From Nonomuraea angiospora (GTDB lineage Bacteria; Actinomycetota; Actinomycetes; Streptosporangiales; Streptosporangiaceae), in the NCBI RefSeq assembly GCF_014873145.1, contig NZ_JADBEK010000001.1, positions 6,014,001-6,078,000 on the forward strand: a stretch of 64,000 nt of DNA, written 5' to 3'. Shown here in pieces: positions 55,854 to 63,902 of the stretch (position 1 is the first letter of the stretch; every line of letters starts with the position of its first letter). The notes beneath the pieces are model-generated. The model did no database searches and had not been told where the DNA came from. It saw only the letters and a program-made list of their open reading frames with translations. The position numbers and the translations under genes were made by a program.

Positions 55854-56627
55854 TCAGCGGCCGGTGAACTTGGGCTTGGCCTTTTCCGTGAAGGCCCGCA
55901 TCCCGAGCTTGGCGTCGTCCGTGGCGAACAGCCCGGAGAACTGCAGGCGCTCGATCTCGAGCCCCGTGTCGAGGTCGGCCTCCAGACCTCGATCGACCGC
56001 TTGCTTGGCGGCGCGGAGCGCGACCGACGGGCCGCCGACGAACGTGGCGGCCCACTCCAGCGCGGCCGTGTAGACCTGCTCGTCGGGCACCACCCGGTCC
56101 ACCAGGCCCAGGTCGAGGGCCTCGGCGGCGGGCACGTGGCGGCCCGTGAAGATCAGGTCCTTGGCCCGCGCCGGGCCGATCAGGCGGGGCAGGCGCTGGG
56201 TGCCGCCCGCGCCGGGGATGAGGCCGAGCAGGATCTCCGGCTGGCCCAGCTTGGCCGACTCGCCCGCGACCCTGAAGTCGGCGCAGAGGGCGAGCTCGCA
56301 GCCGCCGCCCAGCGCGTAGCCGGTGATCGCGGCGATGACCGGCTTGCCGATCCGCGCGACCTCGGTGAAGCAGGCCTGGAGCGTACGGGAGTGGGCGGCC
56401 ATGTCGGCGTAGGACATGTCGGCCATTTCCTTGATGTCCACGCCCGCGGCGAAGACCTTCTCACCGCCGTAGACGATCACGGCCTGCACCTGCGGGTCGG
56501 CGTCCACCTCGCGGGCCGCCTCGACGATCTCCCGCTGGACCTGCATGTTGAGGGCGTTCATCTTCGGACGGTCAAGACGGATCGTGGCGATCTGGTCGGC
56601 CACCTCGACGCTCACAAACTCACCCAT
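55854..56627 (-). CDS. Enoyl-CoA hydratase/isomerase (crotonase family)
   Basis: A 257-residue crotonase. The oxyanion-hole segments are FAAGVDIKEMADMSY and AITGYALGGGCELALCADF, with Glu111 catalytic, and PEILLGLIPGAGGTQRLPRLIG carries Glu131. Both glutamates are present, as in true hydratases of beta-oxidation. The C-terminal trimerisation helix is complete (TDDAKLGMRAFTEKAKPKFTGR). ATG at 56627. Neighbouring etfBA could accept electrons from the same pathway, though they are 10 kb away. Confidence 0.94.
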   Translation of the reverse strand: MGEFVSVEVADQIATIRLDRPKMNALNMQVQREIVEAAREVDADPQVQAVIVYGGEKVFAAGVDIKEMADMSYADMAAHSRTLQACFTEVARIGKPVIAAITGYALGGGCELALCADFRVAGESAKLGQPEILLGLIPGAGGTQRLPRLIGPARAKDLIFTGRHVPAAEALDLGLVDRVVPDEQVYTAALEWAATFVGGPSVALRAAKQAVDRGLEADLDTGLEIERLQFSGLFATDDAKLGMRAFTEKAKPKFTGR

Positions 56628-56685
56628 GAGCCGAACCTAACAGAGTGATCGCGATCGTCCATGGCAGCCACGGTGGCGGACACGG

Positions 56686-57339
56686 TCAGCGGGCGGCGGA
56701 GATCACCTCGTCCACCGTCTTCCTGCTCCGGGAGGCGCGGACGAGCGCCGCCGACAGCCGGGCCAGCTCGTCGCCGGAGTGGGCCAGCTCGGCCAGCGGG
56801 CGCGCCTGGCGGGGCAGCCCGAGCTTGCCCGCGCCCTCCAGCACCCGCTGGTCCAGGTGCGGCGCGACCTGGGGCCACACGGCCTGGACCTCGCGCAGGA
56901 AGATGTCGGCCCCCGTCGGGCCGATGCCCGGGAACTCCGTCAGCAGCGCCGCGATCCTGCGGTCGTCGCCGCCGGCCTCCTCGCGCAGGCGGCGCAGGTC
57001 GCCCTTCCAGCGGTCGAGGAGCAGGTCGGCGCCCCTGCCCAGCATCGTCGAGGTGCGTTCGTCGTAGCGGACGTAGTGGCCGCGGTCCAGCGCGTCCACC
57101 CGGTCCTGCCAGCTCGCCTCCCGCATGGCCTTCGGCGTGCCGTACCCCGCCTCGAACAGCTCCCTGGCGCCCGCGACGGCGACCTCGGCCGAGATGCGCG
57201 CGCTGAGCAACGTGGCCAGGACGAGCAGCTGGTAGAGGGGCTTGGGCCGGTCGGCGAGTCTGATGCCGGCCTCGCGGGCGAAGGTCCGGCCGTACCGGTC
57301 GAGCAGCACGTCCACGACGGCCTTCTCGGTCTTACCCAT
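56686..57339 (-). CDS. HhH-GPD (endonuclease III-like) protein lacking the catalytic lysine
   Basis: A 217-residue protein with the Nth/MutY fold. The first helices (LYQLLVLATLLSARISAEVAVAG) and the helix-hairpin-helix LLTEFPGIGPTGADIFLREVQAV (about 133-155) are recognisable. The catalytic Lys expected just after the GxG loop is Thr142, while the aspartate equivalent is kept (Asp163 in APHLDQRV). The four-Cys iron-sulphur loop of Nth is absent. This fits a diverged actinobacterial group of unproven glycosylase activity. ATG at 57339, divergent from the HesB-like gene. Confidence 0.8.
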   Translation of the reverse strand: MGKTEKAVVDVLLDRYGRTFAREAGIRLADRPKPLYQLLVLATLLSARISAEVAVAGARELFEAGYGTPKAMREASWQDRVDALDRGHYVRYDERTSTMLGRGADLLLDRWKGDLRRLREEAGGDDRRIAALLTEFPGIGPTGADIFLREVQAVWPQVAPHLDQRVLEGAGKLGLPRQARPLAELAHSGDELARLSAALVRASRSRKTVDEVISAAR

Positions 57340-57433
57340 GCCCGCCCGCTACCCGGGGCGTGTCGTGACATGCCGGGTTTGGGGTGGGGGTCGCTGGGGA
57401 GGCGGAGGGTTGGCGACTGCGAAGGAGCTAGCC

Positions 57434-57718
57434 GTGCTGACCTTGACTGACAACGCCGTCGAGGCGATCCGCGATCTGATGGTCGGAGAGGACGTGCCCG
57501 CCGAGGCGGGCCTGCGCATCTCCCCGAAGCCCGACGAGGCGGGAACGCTGGAGCTCTCGCTGACGAGCACGCCGGAAGCGGGTGACCAGGTCGTCGAGAA
57601 GGAGAACGTCCGCGTCTTCGTCGCCGAGGACGTGGTCGAGATCCTCGACGACAAGGCGCTCGACGCGCAGCCGGGCGCGCCGGGGCAGCCGATGTTCCGG
57701 CTGGGTCGGCGGGCCTGA
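57434..57718 (+). CDS. HesB/IscA-like protein without cysteines
   Basis: A 94-residue protein, VLTLTDNAVEAIRDLMVGEDVPAEAGLRISPKPDEAGTLELSL and onward, with the fold pattern of HesB/IscA iron-sulphur carriers. None of the three Cys ligands of IscA-type proteins is present; in fact the protein has no Cys at all. It therefore cannot bind a cluster in the usual way. Similar Cys-free members are common in actinobacteria and their role is unknown. GTG at 57434 with GAAGGAG 6 nt upstream. It ends 6 bp from the convergent rhodanese-CBS gene. Confidence 0.8.
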   Translation: MLTLTDNAVEAIRDLMVGEDVPAEAGLRISPKPDEAGTLELSLTSTPEAGDQVVEKENVRVFVAEDVVEILDDKALDAQPGAPGQPMFRLGRRA

Positions 57719-57724
57719 CGGGGC

Positions 57725-58414
57725 CTAGCCGAAATCGGGTCCGGTCTCGGGCGGGCGCACGTCGCCCAGCCCGAACAGGCCCACCAGCGTCCCGTCCACC
57801 CGGGTGACGACGACGTGGTCCACCTTGGCCCGGTCCATGCGCCGGACCAGCGGTTCGAGCTCCTCGCTCGGCCGTACGGTGGTCACGCCCGGCCGCATGG
57901 CCCGCTCGGCGACGCCGTCCAGATCGGCGCCCTTGAGCTCGCGCGAGCCGATGACGCCCTGGACCACGTCGTCGTCGTCCACGACGACCGCCAGCCCGGC
58001 CGGGTCGGCGATGATGCGCTCGGTGATCTCGTCCAGCGGGTCGCCGAGGGCGGCCCGCACGGGGTCGCGGCGCAGGTACCGCGACACCAGCGTGGCCGTG
58101 CCCTCGTAGGGCAGGTCCGCGGAGAGCCAGTCCATCTTGCCCTGCCGGTAGTCGTACACGTCCTCGAACCCGAGGTGGTCGAGCCGGTGGGCGGCCCGCG
58201 GGCTCAGGTCGCAGAGCCAGTCGTGGCAGTAGACGACGACCGGCCGCCCCGGATCCAGCTCGCCGGCGGACGTGCGCATGGCGGCGAGCGGCAGGTGCAC
58301 GGCCTCGGGCAGGTGCGCCCACGTGTACTCCTTCTCCGGCAGCACCTCCACGAGCTGGGCCCGCCGGTCGGCGACCAGGTCCCGCACGGCTTCGCGATCG
58401 ATGATGTTCGTCAT
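57725..58414 (-). CDS. Rhodanese-CBS domain fusion protein
   Basis: A 229-residue cytoplasmic protein. The rhodanese-like domain covers about 5-105 (QLVEVLPEKEYTWAHLPEAVHLPL), with a Cys63 loop VVVYCHDWLCDLSPRAAHRL; a second Cys68 is five residues later. Two CBS motifs follow (about 120-170 and 175-225; GLAVVVDDDDVVQGVIGSREL and HVVVTRVDGTLVGLFGL). CBS pairs bind adenine nucleotides, so sulphur transfer or phosphate removal may be nucleotide-gated. ATG at 58414 has GGAGGA just upstream. Divergent from the CehA-like gene. Confidence 0.88.
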   Translation of the reverse strand: MTNIIDREAVRDLVADRRAQLVEVLPEKEYTWAHLPEAVHLPLAAMRTSAGELDPGRPVVVYCHDWLCDLSPRAAHRLDHLGFEDVYDYRQGKMDWLSADLPYEGTATLVSRYLRRDPVRAALGDPLDEITERIIADPAGLAVVVDDDDVVQGVIGSRELKGADLDGVAERAMRPGVTTVRPSEELEPLVRRMDRAKVDHVVVTRVDGTLVGLFGLGDVRPPETGPDFG

Positions 58415-58482
58415 GAGGTCCTCCTGCCCCCAGACGGTGATTTGTGTCACTATGACGGGGCGTCCTATTCAGGGAGTGCCCG

Positions 58483-60489
58483 ATGTGTGACGATCCGCTG
58501 TTGCCCGCCCCCGTGGCCCGCGCGCTCGCCGACTATCGCGAGCTTCGTGACACGCACGGCCCCTGCTGGGGCGAACCGCCCATCACGTACGTCGTCCAGG
58601 CCTGGGCCACCGTCTTCCTCGACCGTCGCCACAGCTACTGGGAGGCGGCGCTACGGCAGCTCGCCGGGCGCTATCCCCCGGAGGAGGCCGAGGACCACCT
58701 CGACGAGACGGACCCCGAGCTGGCACTGCGCGACGCGCTGGCGGGCGACGTGCTGGACAACCTGGCCGCGCTGCGCCTCACCCCCGAGGGCTTCGCGCTG
58801 GAGGCCGTCACCCGGGTCGTGCTGGACGACGGGCCCTTCCGTACGTCGCTGCTCCTCGACTCCAGCGCGGACGAGCCGGTCACGGTCGTCGTGGACGGCA
58901 CGCCGTACGAGGTGCCGCCCCATGGCGCCCGCGTGGCCGGCCTGGAGCGGGAGGTCAGCGTCGGCGGGGAGCCCGTGGACCTGTCGCCGCTGCGCAGGCG
59001 GGCGGAGGCGGCCACGATCAGGGTGCGGGCGGGGTTCCCGTGCCGGTGGAGCGTGATGGGCGCGAACGGGCAGGGCTGGTACCCCGAGGGCGCCCCACCC
59101 AAGATGGACGTCCACCGCAGGCCGTTCTTCCACGGCGACGACCTCGTGATCGCGGTGCCCGCCGAGCCGGTCACGGTGGCGGTGGCCAGGGGCATGGAGT
59201 ACACCACGTCCGAGGTCGTGATCATCCCGGAGGCGGGCGCGGAGACGCTGGTCGAGCTGGCCCCTGAGCGCCTGTACGACGCGGCGGCCCGCGGCTGGTA
59301 CGGCGGCGACCTGCACGTTCACCTCAACTGGATGGGCGAGGAGCCCGCCGCGCCCGAGCTGGCCGCGGCGGCGCAGCACGGCGAGGACCTGCACGTGCTC
59401 AACCTCGTGGCGGGCAACGTCGCGAGCGGGCGCGTCTACGACGTCGAGGCGCTGGAGCACTGGGTGGGCAAGGACCTGCCCTGGTCCGACGAGCGGCACC
59501 TGGCCAGGCTCGGCGTCGAGTACCGCAACGACGTCGTCGGCCACCTGACCGCGTTCGGCCTGCGGGAGCCGCCGCGGCGCTACCACGCGGGGTTCGAGGG
59601 CACGGTCGACTGGCCGCCCAACGCGGTCGCGCTGGAGGAGCTGCGCGGGCTCGGCGGGGTGACGGGGTACGGACACCCGTTCCACACGGCGTTCTCCGAC
59701 GACGACCCGCCCGACGTGGTGCTCAACAGCGGGCGCAACTGCTCGGCCAGGGAGATCGTCGCCGACGCCGCGCTCGGCCTGATCGACACGCTCGACGTGC
59801 TCAACCACTCCTCGATCGCCGCCACCGCCGCCGTCTACCGCCGCCTGATCGGCGCGGGCAACCGGCTCACGGTCACCGCGGGCACCGACGCCGTGCTGTC
59901 CTTCTGCCGCCGCGGCACCGCGTCCAGCCCGCCGGGGTGGGAGCGGGTCTACGCGAACGTCGCCGGCCCGCTCACCGCCGAGTCCTACGCCGAGGCGATC
60001 CTGCTCGGCCGCACGTTCGCCACCACCGGGCCGTGGCTGGAGCTGACCGTGAACGGCCACGGGCCGGGCGACACGCTGGAGCTGGCGCCCGGGCAGCGGG
60101 TGGAGATCGTGGTCTCCTCGATCGGGCCCGAGGTGGAGTCGCTGGAGATCCGCACCGCCGACGGCGTCCTGGCGCAGGGGCCGCCCGGGCGGCTGGTCGC
60201 GTCGATGACGGCGGGCGAGCCGACGTACGTGGTCGCGGTGGCCTCGGGCGGGCCTCACCCGCGCACCACGCACCGGTCGGGGGCGTACGCGCACACCAGC
60301 CCCGTGTACGTGGACGTCGCCGGTGGGCACGTGGCCAGGGAGGCGGACGTGCGCTGGTGCCTGGCGTGGCTGGACCGGCTGGAGGTCCTGCTGCGGCGGT
60401 ACGGCACGTTCGAGACGCCCGCCCAGCTCGACGACCACCTGGAGCTGTACGAGCGCGCCAGGGCCGTCTACCGCGGGCGACTCCCCTAA
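58483..60489 (+). CDS. CehA/McbA family metallohydrolase (PHP-like)
   Basis: A 668-residue protein. An N-terminal helical region and beta-rich domain (1-270) precede the metal-binding PHP-like barrel starting at YGGDLHVHLNW (Asp276, His278, His280). Further metal-site segments are VTGYGHPFHTAF, LDVLNHSSIA and VTAGTDAVLSF. A C-terminal beta-sandwich (about 540-640) resembles carbohydrate-binding or Ig-like modules. The CehA/McbA family includes carbamate and other ester hydrolases, mostly with unknown substrates. No signal peptide is seen, so it is probably cytoplasmic. ATG at 58483. Confidence 0.85.
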   Translation: MCDDPLLPAPVARALADYRELRDTHGPCWGEPPITYVVQAWATVFLDRRHSYWEAALRQLAGRYPPEEAEDHLDETDPELALRDALAGDVLDNLAALRLTPEGFALEAVTRVVLDDGPFRTSLLLDSSADEPVTVVVDGTPYEVPPHGARVAGLEREVSVGGEPVDLSPLRRRAEAATIRVRAGFPCRWSVMGANGQGWYPEGAPPKMDVHRRPFFHGDDLVIAVPAEPVTVAVARGMEYTTSEVVIIPEAGAETLVELAPERLYDAAARGWYGGDLHVHLNWMGEEPAAPELAAAAQHGEDLHVLNLVAGNVASGRVYDVEALEHWVGKDLPWSDERHLARLGVEYRNDVVGHLTAFGLREPPRRYHAGFEGTVDWPPNAVALEELRGLGGVTGYGHPFHTAFSDDDPPDVVLNSGRNCSAREIVADAALGLIDTLDVLNHSSIAATAAVYRRLIGAGNRLTVTAGTDAVLSFCRRGTASSPPGWERVYANVAGPLTAESYAEAILLGRTFATTGPWLELTVNGHGPGDTLELAPGQRVEIVVSSIGPEVESLEIRTADGVLAQGPPGRLVASMTAGEPTYVVAVASGGPHPRTTHRSGAYAHTSPVYVDVAGGHVAREADVRWCLAWLDRLEVLLRRYGTFETPAQLDDHLELYERARAVYRGRLP

Positions 60490-60593
60490 GAGCTGTTCTT
60501 ACTCTTCCCGTCGTTGTCCCGCGAGAGCACAGCAGTCACAGGAGCGGGCGACACGCGTGCCGGTGGAGTGGCTTCGTGAAGTCATGGCGGGTC

Positions 60594-60599
60594 TATGAT
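60594..60599 (+). promoter_or_regulatory. Possible -10 for the operon starting at 60663
   Basis: TATGAT, 64 bp before the ATG at 60663. A CTTCGTGAAG near-palindrome (60572-60581) covers the -35 position, which has no good consensus; a regulator-dependent promoter is plausible. Confidence 0.35.
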
Positions 60600-60662
60600 G
60601 TTGGAAACTGAAGCGGCTCCGGTCCCCGGTCGCCGCCGGGCGAGGCGTTCGGAGGTCGGCGC

Positions 60663-61433
60663 ATGCTGGAGTCGCAGTGGGCCCGCGACACGTTCGGGCA
60701 GCGGGTGCCGGCGATCAGACAGGCGATCGCCGAGGCGCTGTCGGTCGCGCTCGACAACGCCCGCGACGCCCAGACGGCCGCGCAGACCGAGCACACGCAT
60801 CCGTTCGGCTTCACGCTCATGTCGCGCAAGTTCGAGGCGCTGGCCGAGGCGTTCGAGGACATGGGCGACGTGCGCATCATCAAGCCCGCCGGGTCTCCCC
60901 ACGAGCTGGTGGTGCTCGACGGCAAGCTGCTGTTCCCGTTCCGCTATGCCAAGGACCGCTCGATCAGCGTGATGAGCGCGCGCGTCGGCGAGGGCCGGCC
61001 GTCGGCGCTGGTGCAGGCGCTGTTCAACCGGTTCGGGCCCGAGCCGCGGATGCGGCAGCTCGCGCTGCACGACCTCGCGCCGCAGGCGGTGCCGGTGGCC
61101 GAGGCGCTGTCCGGCCTGCCCGACGACACGAGCCTGGTGCTGATCGCCTACGCCTGCAACGCGCACGCGGGGCTGCTCGACGTCTGGTGGGGCGAGGCCG
61201 AGCTGCTCGACCGCACCGGCAGCCTGCGCTGGCACGTGTGCGAGCCGATCCCCCTGGCCCAGGACGCGGCGGCGGCCGGGCAGGCCGGGCAGGCCGGGGC
61301 GCAGCAGCCCGCGTTCGACCAGGGCGCCCTGCCCACCCCGGCGCTCAACCCCCGCACCGGGGCCGGGCGGCTCACGGCGCCCGTCAGCGAAGCCGTACCG
61401 ATCACCAGGGCAGAAGCCGCCGGCGGTGAGTGA
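60663..61433 (+). CDS. Unknown protein coupled to an XRE-ImmA/IrrE protease gene
   Basis: A 256-residue protein that I do not recognise. The N-terminal helix (VPAIRQAIAEALSVALDNARDAQTAAQTEHTHPFGFTLMSRKFEALAEAFEDM) is followed by an alpha/beta region (VRIIKPAGSPHELVVLDGKLLFPFRYAKD, SLVLIAYACNAHAGLLDVWWGEAEL) and a disordered Ala/Gln/Pro-rich tail (about 200-256). ATG at 60663 with GGAGG 8-9 nt upstream. Its last 8 bp overlap the GTG of the XRE-ImmA gene (GTGAGTGA), so the two proteins are made together. It may be the substrate, toxin or repressor that the protease acts on. Confidence 0.65.
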   Translation: MLESQWARDTFGQRVPAIRQAIAEALSVALDNARDAQTAAQTEHTHPFGFTLMSRKFEALAEAFEDMGDVRIIKPAGSPHELVVLDGKLLFPFRYAKDRSISVMSARVGEGRPSALVQALFNRFGPEPRMRQLALHDLAPQAVPVAEALSGLPDDTSLVLIAYACNAHAGLLDVWWGEAELLDRTGSLRWHVCEPIPLAQDAAAAGQAGQAGAQQPAFDQGALPTPALNPRTGAGRLTAPVSEAVPITRAEAAGGE

Positions 61434-62568
61434 GTTCAAGACCGGCGCGCCGACCCCCCAGGCCGTCGCCGACGCGTTCGACGCCACCCGCCTCACCCAG
61501 GCCCGCCACCTGGCCGCGCTCACCAAGAAGGAGGTGGCCGAGCTCCTCGGCGTCTCCCCCGCCGCGGTCGGACAGTACGAGTCGGGCGTCACCCGGCCGC
61601 GCCCCGACCTGGTCCCGCTGCTGGCCGAGGCGCTGGCCGTGCCGATGGCGTTCTTCCTGCCCGGACGGCCGCACGGCAAGCTCGACGGCTCCATGGCCCA
61701 CTTCCGCAGCCTGCGCTCCACCCGGGCCTACCAGCGGGCCAAGGCCGTGGCCTTCGTCGAGCAGGTGTGGGAGCTGACGTACGCGCTGGAGAAGCGGGTC
61801 CAGCTGCCGGCCGTCGATCTGCCCGGGTTCGCGGGCGGGGAGATGCACTCCTCGCTGCCGCGCGACCCGGCGGGCGCGGCCCGCGCGCTGCGCGCCCACT
61901 GGGGGCTGGGCACCGGCCCGGTCAGCCACCTCGTCCGCCACATGGAGTCCCACGGCATCGTCGTCGCCTTCCCCCGCCACGACCCCGACGCGGTCACCGT
62001 CGACGCGTTCTCCACCTCCAGCCTGCCGCGGCCGATCGTCGTGCTGACCCCCAACCGGTTCGACGACATCTACCGCCACCGCTTCACCGCCGCCCACGAG
62101 CTGGGCCACCTCGTCCTGCACGGCGACACGGCGGCCGGCGACAGCCACCAGGAGCGCGAGGCCGACGCGTTCGCGGCCGAGTTCCTCACGCCGCGCGACA
62201 GCATCCTGCCGCAGCTGCCCCAGCGGGCCGACCTGCGCAAGCTCGCCGAGCTGCGGCGGACGTGGGGGGTGTCGGTCGACTCGCTGCTCTACCGGTGCCG
62301 CGAGACCGGGCAGATCTCCGACTCCGCCGCCGGCCGCGCCTACCAGCGCCTGGCCGCCCTGCGCGACCAGCCGGGCTTCACCAACGAGCCCGTCTCCGGC
62401 TACCCCGGCGAGCAGCCGGTCCTGCTGGCCCACGCCTTCGACCTGGCCACCCGCGAGAGCGACCTGACCGCCGCCACCCTCGCCCGGGAGCTGGCCTGGC
62501 CCATCACCCGCGTACGCGAGCTGATCGGCCTGCCCGACCAGCGGCCCTCGCTGAAGCTCGTCCTCTAG
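61426..62568 (+). CDS. XRE-HTH / ImmA-IrrE metallopeptidase fusion
   Basis: A 380-residue protein. N-terminal XRE HTH (about 18-80): RLTQARHLAALTKKEVAELLGVSPAAVGQYESGVTRPRPDLV. The central ImmA/IrrE domain has zinc motif HELGH (224-228) in RHRFTAAHELGHLVLHG and a third ligand near EREAD (about 243-247). The C-terminal helical part completes it. Such proteins cleave repressors or regulators in stress or mobile-element control and were also predicted as COG2856 components of toxin-antitoxin-like pairs. GTG at 61426 overlaps the upstream unknown gene. Confidence 0.9.
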   Translation: MSEFKTGAPTPQAVADAFDATRLTQARHLAALTKKEVAELLGVSPAAVGQYESGVTRPRPDLVPLLAEALAVPMAFFLPGRPHGKLDGSMAHFRSLRSTRAYQRAKAVAFVEQVWELTYALEKRVQLPAVDLPGFAGGEMHSSLPRDPAGAARALRAHWGLGTGPVSHLVRHMESHGIVVAFPRHDPDAVTVDAFSTSSLPRPIVVLTPNRFDDIYRHRFTAAHELGHLVLHGDTAAGDSHQEREADAFAAEFLTPRDSILPQLPQRADLRKLAELRRTWGVSVDSLLYRCRETGQISDSAAGRAYQRLAALRDQPGFTNEPVSGYPGEQPVLLAHAFDLATRESDLTAATLARELAWPITRVRELIGLPDQRPSLKLVL

Positions 62569-62675
62569 CGGCGAGTTCTCGTTCAGCGTCAACCAAAAGC
62601 TACGTTGCGTTCAAATGCCCGCCAATCAGCCAGGTGCCGCGTCTTCTCTGTTTATGCAGGCAGATAGAGCAATGA

Positions 62676-62731
62676 ATTGCAATGGGTCTATAACTGAATG
62701 CAACTCTCGGGCTTGCCGCGATTGCAATGGG
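62676..62731. promoter_or_regulatory. Two ATTGCAAT palindromes upstream of the MarR-like gene
   Basis: ATTGCAATGGG occurs at 62676-62686 and 62721-62731, a direct repeat 45 bp apart; the core ATTGCAAT is self-complementary. A TATAAC -10 candidate lies between them (62689-62694). Autoregulation of the downstream HTH gene would explain the arrangement. Confidence 0.5.
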
Positions 62732-62796
62732 ATGCGATCGAAGGCACTATTGGGCCATCAGATGGCGGGGGCAGGAGCGCCAGGAGGCGGGTGACG

Positions 62797-63510
62797 ATGC
62801 CGGGAGGCAGGCTGACCCAGCAGGACCGTCGGGACATCGCCGCAGGTCTGGCGAAAGGGCTCGGCTACGCCGAGATCGCCCGGCGCCTGTCCAGGCCGAC
62901 CTCCACCGTCAGCCGGGAGGTCAGCCGCAACGGCGGCCCGGGCGCGTACCGGGCCGAACGGGCGCACCAGGCGACCGAACGACGCGCCCGCCGCCGCAAG
63001 CAGACCGCGCCATCGGCGCCCCTGGCCGCCGACACGGCGTACGGCCGCGACCCCGAGGAGATGCGCGACTTCGCGGAGCGGCTCGTCGAGACCCTGGTGC
63101 AGACGGGTGTGCAGCGGATGGCATCAAGGGTCCTGGCCTGCCTCTACACCACCGACACCGGCACGCTCACGGCCAAGGATCTCGCCCAGCGCCTGCAGGT
63201 CAGCCCGGCCTCGATCTCCACCGCCGTCACCTACCTGGAGGAGCAGGAGCTGATCAGGCGCGACCGCGACCCGCGGACGCGTCGCGAGCTGTACAGCGTC
63301 GACAACGCCCTTTGGTTCCGGTCGTTTCTGGCGAGCGCCCAGCGAAACTTCATGCTGGCCGAGACCGCCCGCGACGGGGCACGCATCCTGGGCGCCGCGA
63401 CACCCGCCGGCGCGCGCTGCGAATTCGTGGGCGAATTCCTTCGACGTACCGGCGAGGACATCCTCCGGACAGCCGAACGCTGGCAGCACCTTCTGATCCC
63501 ACATGAGTAA
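62797..63510 (+). CDS. Regulator with IS30-type HTH fused to a MarR/GbsR domain
   Basis: A 237-residue protein. The first ~65 residues (MPGGRLTQQDRRDIAAGLAKGLGYAEIARRLSRPTSTVSREVSRNGG) match the N-terminal HTH of IS30-family transposases. A basic linker (ERRARRRKQ) follows, then a GbsR/MarR-type winged helix (about 100-200: RMASRVLACLYTTDTGTLTAKDLAQRLQVSPASISTAVTYLEEQELIRRDRDPRTRRELYSVD) and a helical dimerisation tail. No transposase catalytic domain remains. ATG at 62797 has AGGAGGCGG upstream. It looks like a regulator with two DNA-binding domains. Confidence 0.85.
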   Translation: MPGGRLTQQDRRDIAAGLAKGLGYAEIARRLSRPTSTVSREVSRNGGPGAYRAERAHQATERRARRRKQTAPSAPLAADTAYGRDPEEMRDFAERLVETLVQTGVQRMASRVLACLYTTDTGTLTAKDLAQRLQVSPASISTAVTYLEEQELIRRDRDPRTRRELYSVDNALWFRSFLASAQRNFMLAETARDGARILGAATPAGARCEFVGEFLRRTGEDILRTAERWQHLLIPHE

Positions 63511-63527
63511 CCGAGGTGCCTGGGACG

Positions 63528-63806
63528 TCAACAGCGTGTTCTTTCCAGGACGGTCACGTCCTTCGGCGAGTTGCCGCGGAAGAAGTCAGCAAAGGAAATC
63601 TGGTCTCCCCTCGCGATCTTCTCCATGGGAATGGTCAGTTCGCCCGAGGTGACGAAGTCCATGAAGGACTCAGCGATGGCCGTCACCGGGATGTTCACGC
63701 AGGCTCTCCCCTCCTGGCCGACGATCGGCGGGGTGTCGGCGGTGGCGGACGGGCCCGAGAGCAGGGCGGCGGCGATGGTGGTCGCGGTCAGAGCGTGCTT
63801 GTACAT
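63528..63806 (-). CDS. Small secreted protein of unknown function
   Basis: A 92-residue precursor. A signal peptide (MYKHALTATTIAAALLSGPSATA, cleavage after ATA) precedes a mature part of about 69 residues: CVNIPVTAIAESFMDFVTSGELTIPMEKIARGDQISFADFFRG and a final RTRC. The two Cys (near the start and at the end of the mature protein) could form a disulphide. GAAGGA upstream supports the ATG at 63806. The family is unknown to me. Confidence 0.7.
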   Translation of the reverse strand: MYKHALTATTIAAALLSGPSATADTPPIVGQEGRACVNIPVTAIAESFMDFVTSGELTIPMEKIARGDQISFADFFRGNSPKDVTVLERTRC

Positions 63807-63902
63807 CTTGTTTCCTTCGTGGCTGGCGAGAAGGTCGAAGTCGCGCTGTCTCCGCTGAGGCGACGGCGCTCGGCCAGGAGGCGGGGCAGTGGGAAGGTGC
63901 CT

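Noticed and set aside
60663..62568. Prophage repressor region
   Set aside because: XRE and ImmA genes can mark prophages, but no integrase, phage structural genes or attachment sites are visible nearby.
62698..62796. An upstream ATG at 62698 as the start of the IS30-HTH/MarR gene
   Set aside because: It lies 3 nt after the -10 candidate and the extra 33 residues are not like the HTH family, while ATG 62797 has a strong ribosome-binding site.
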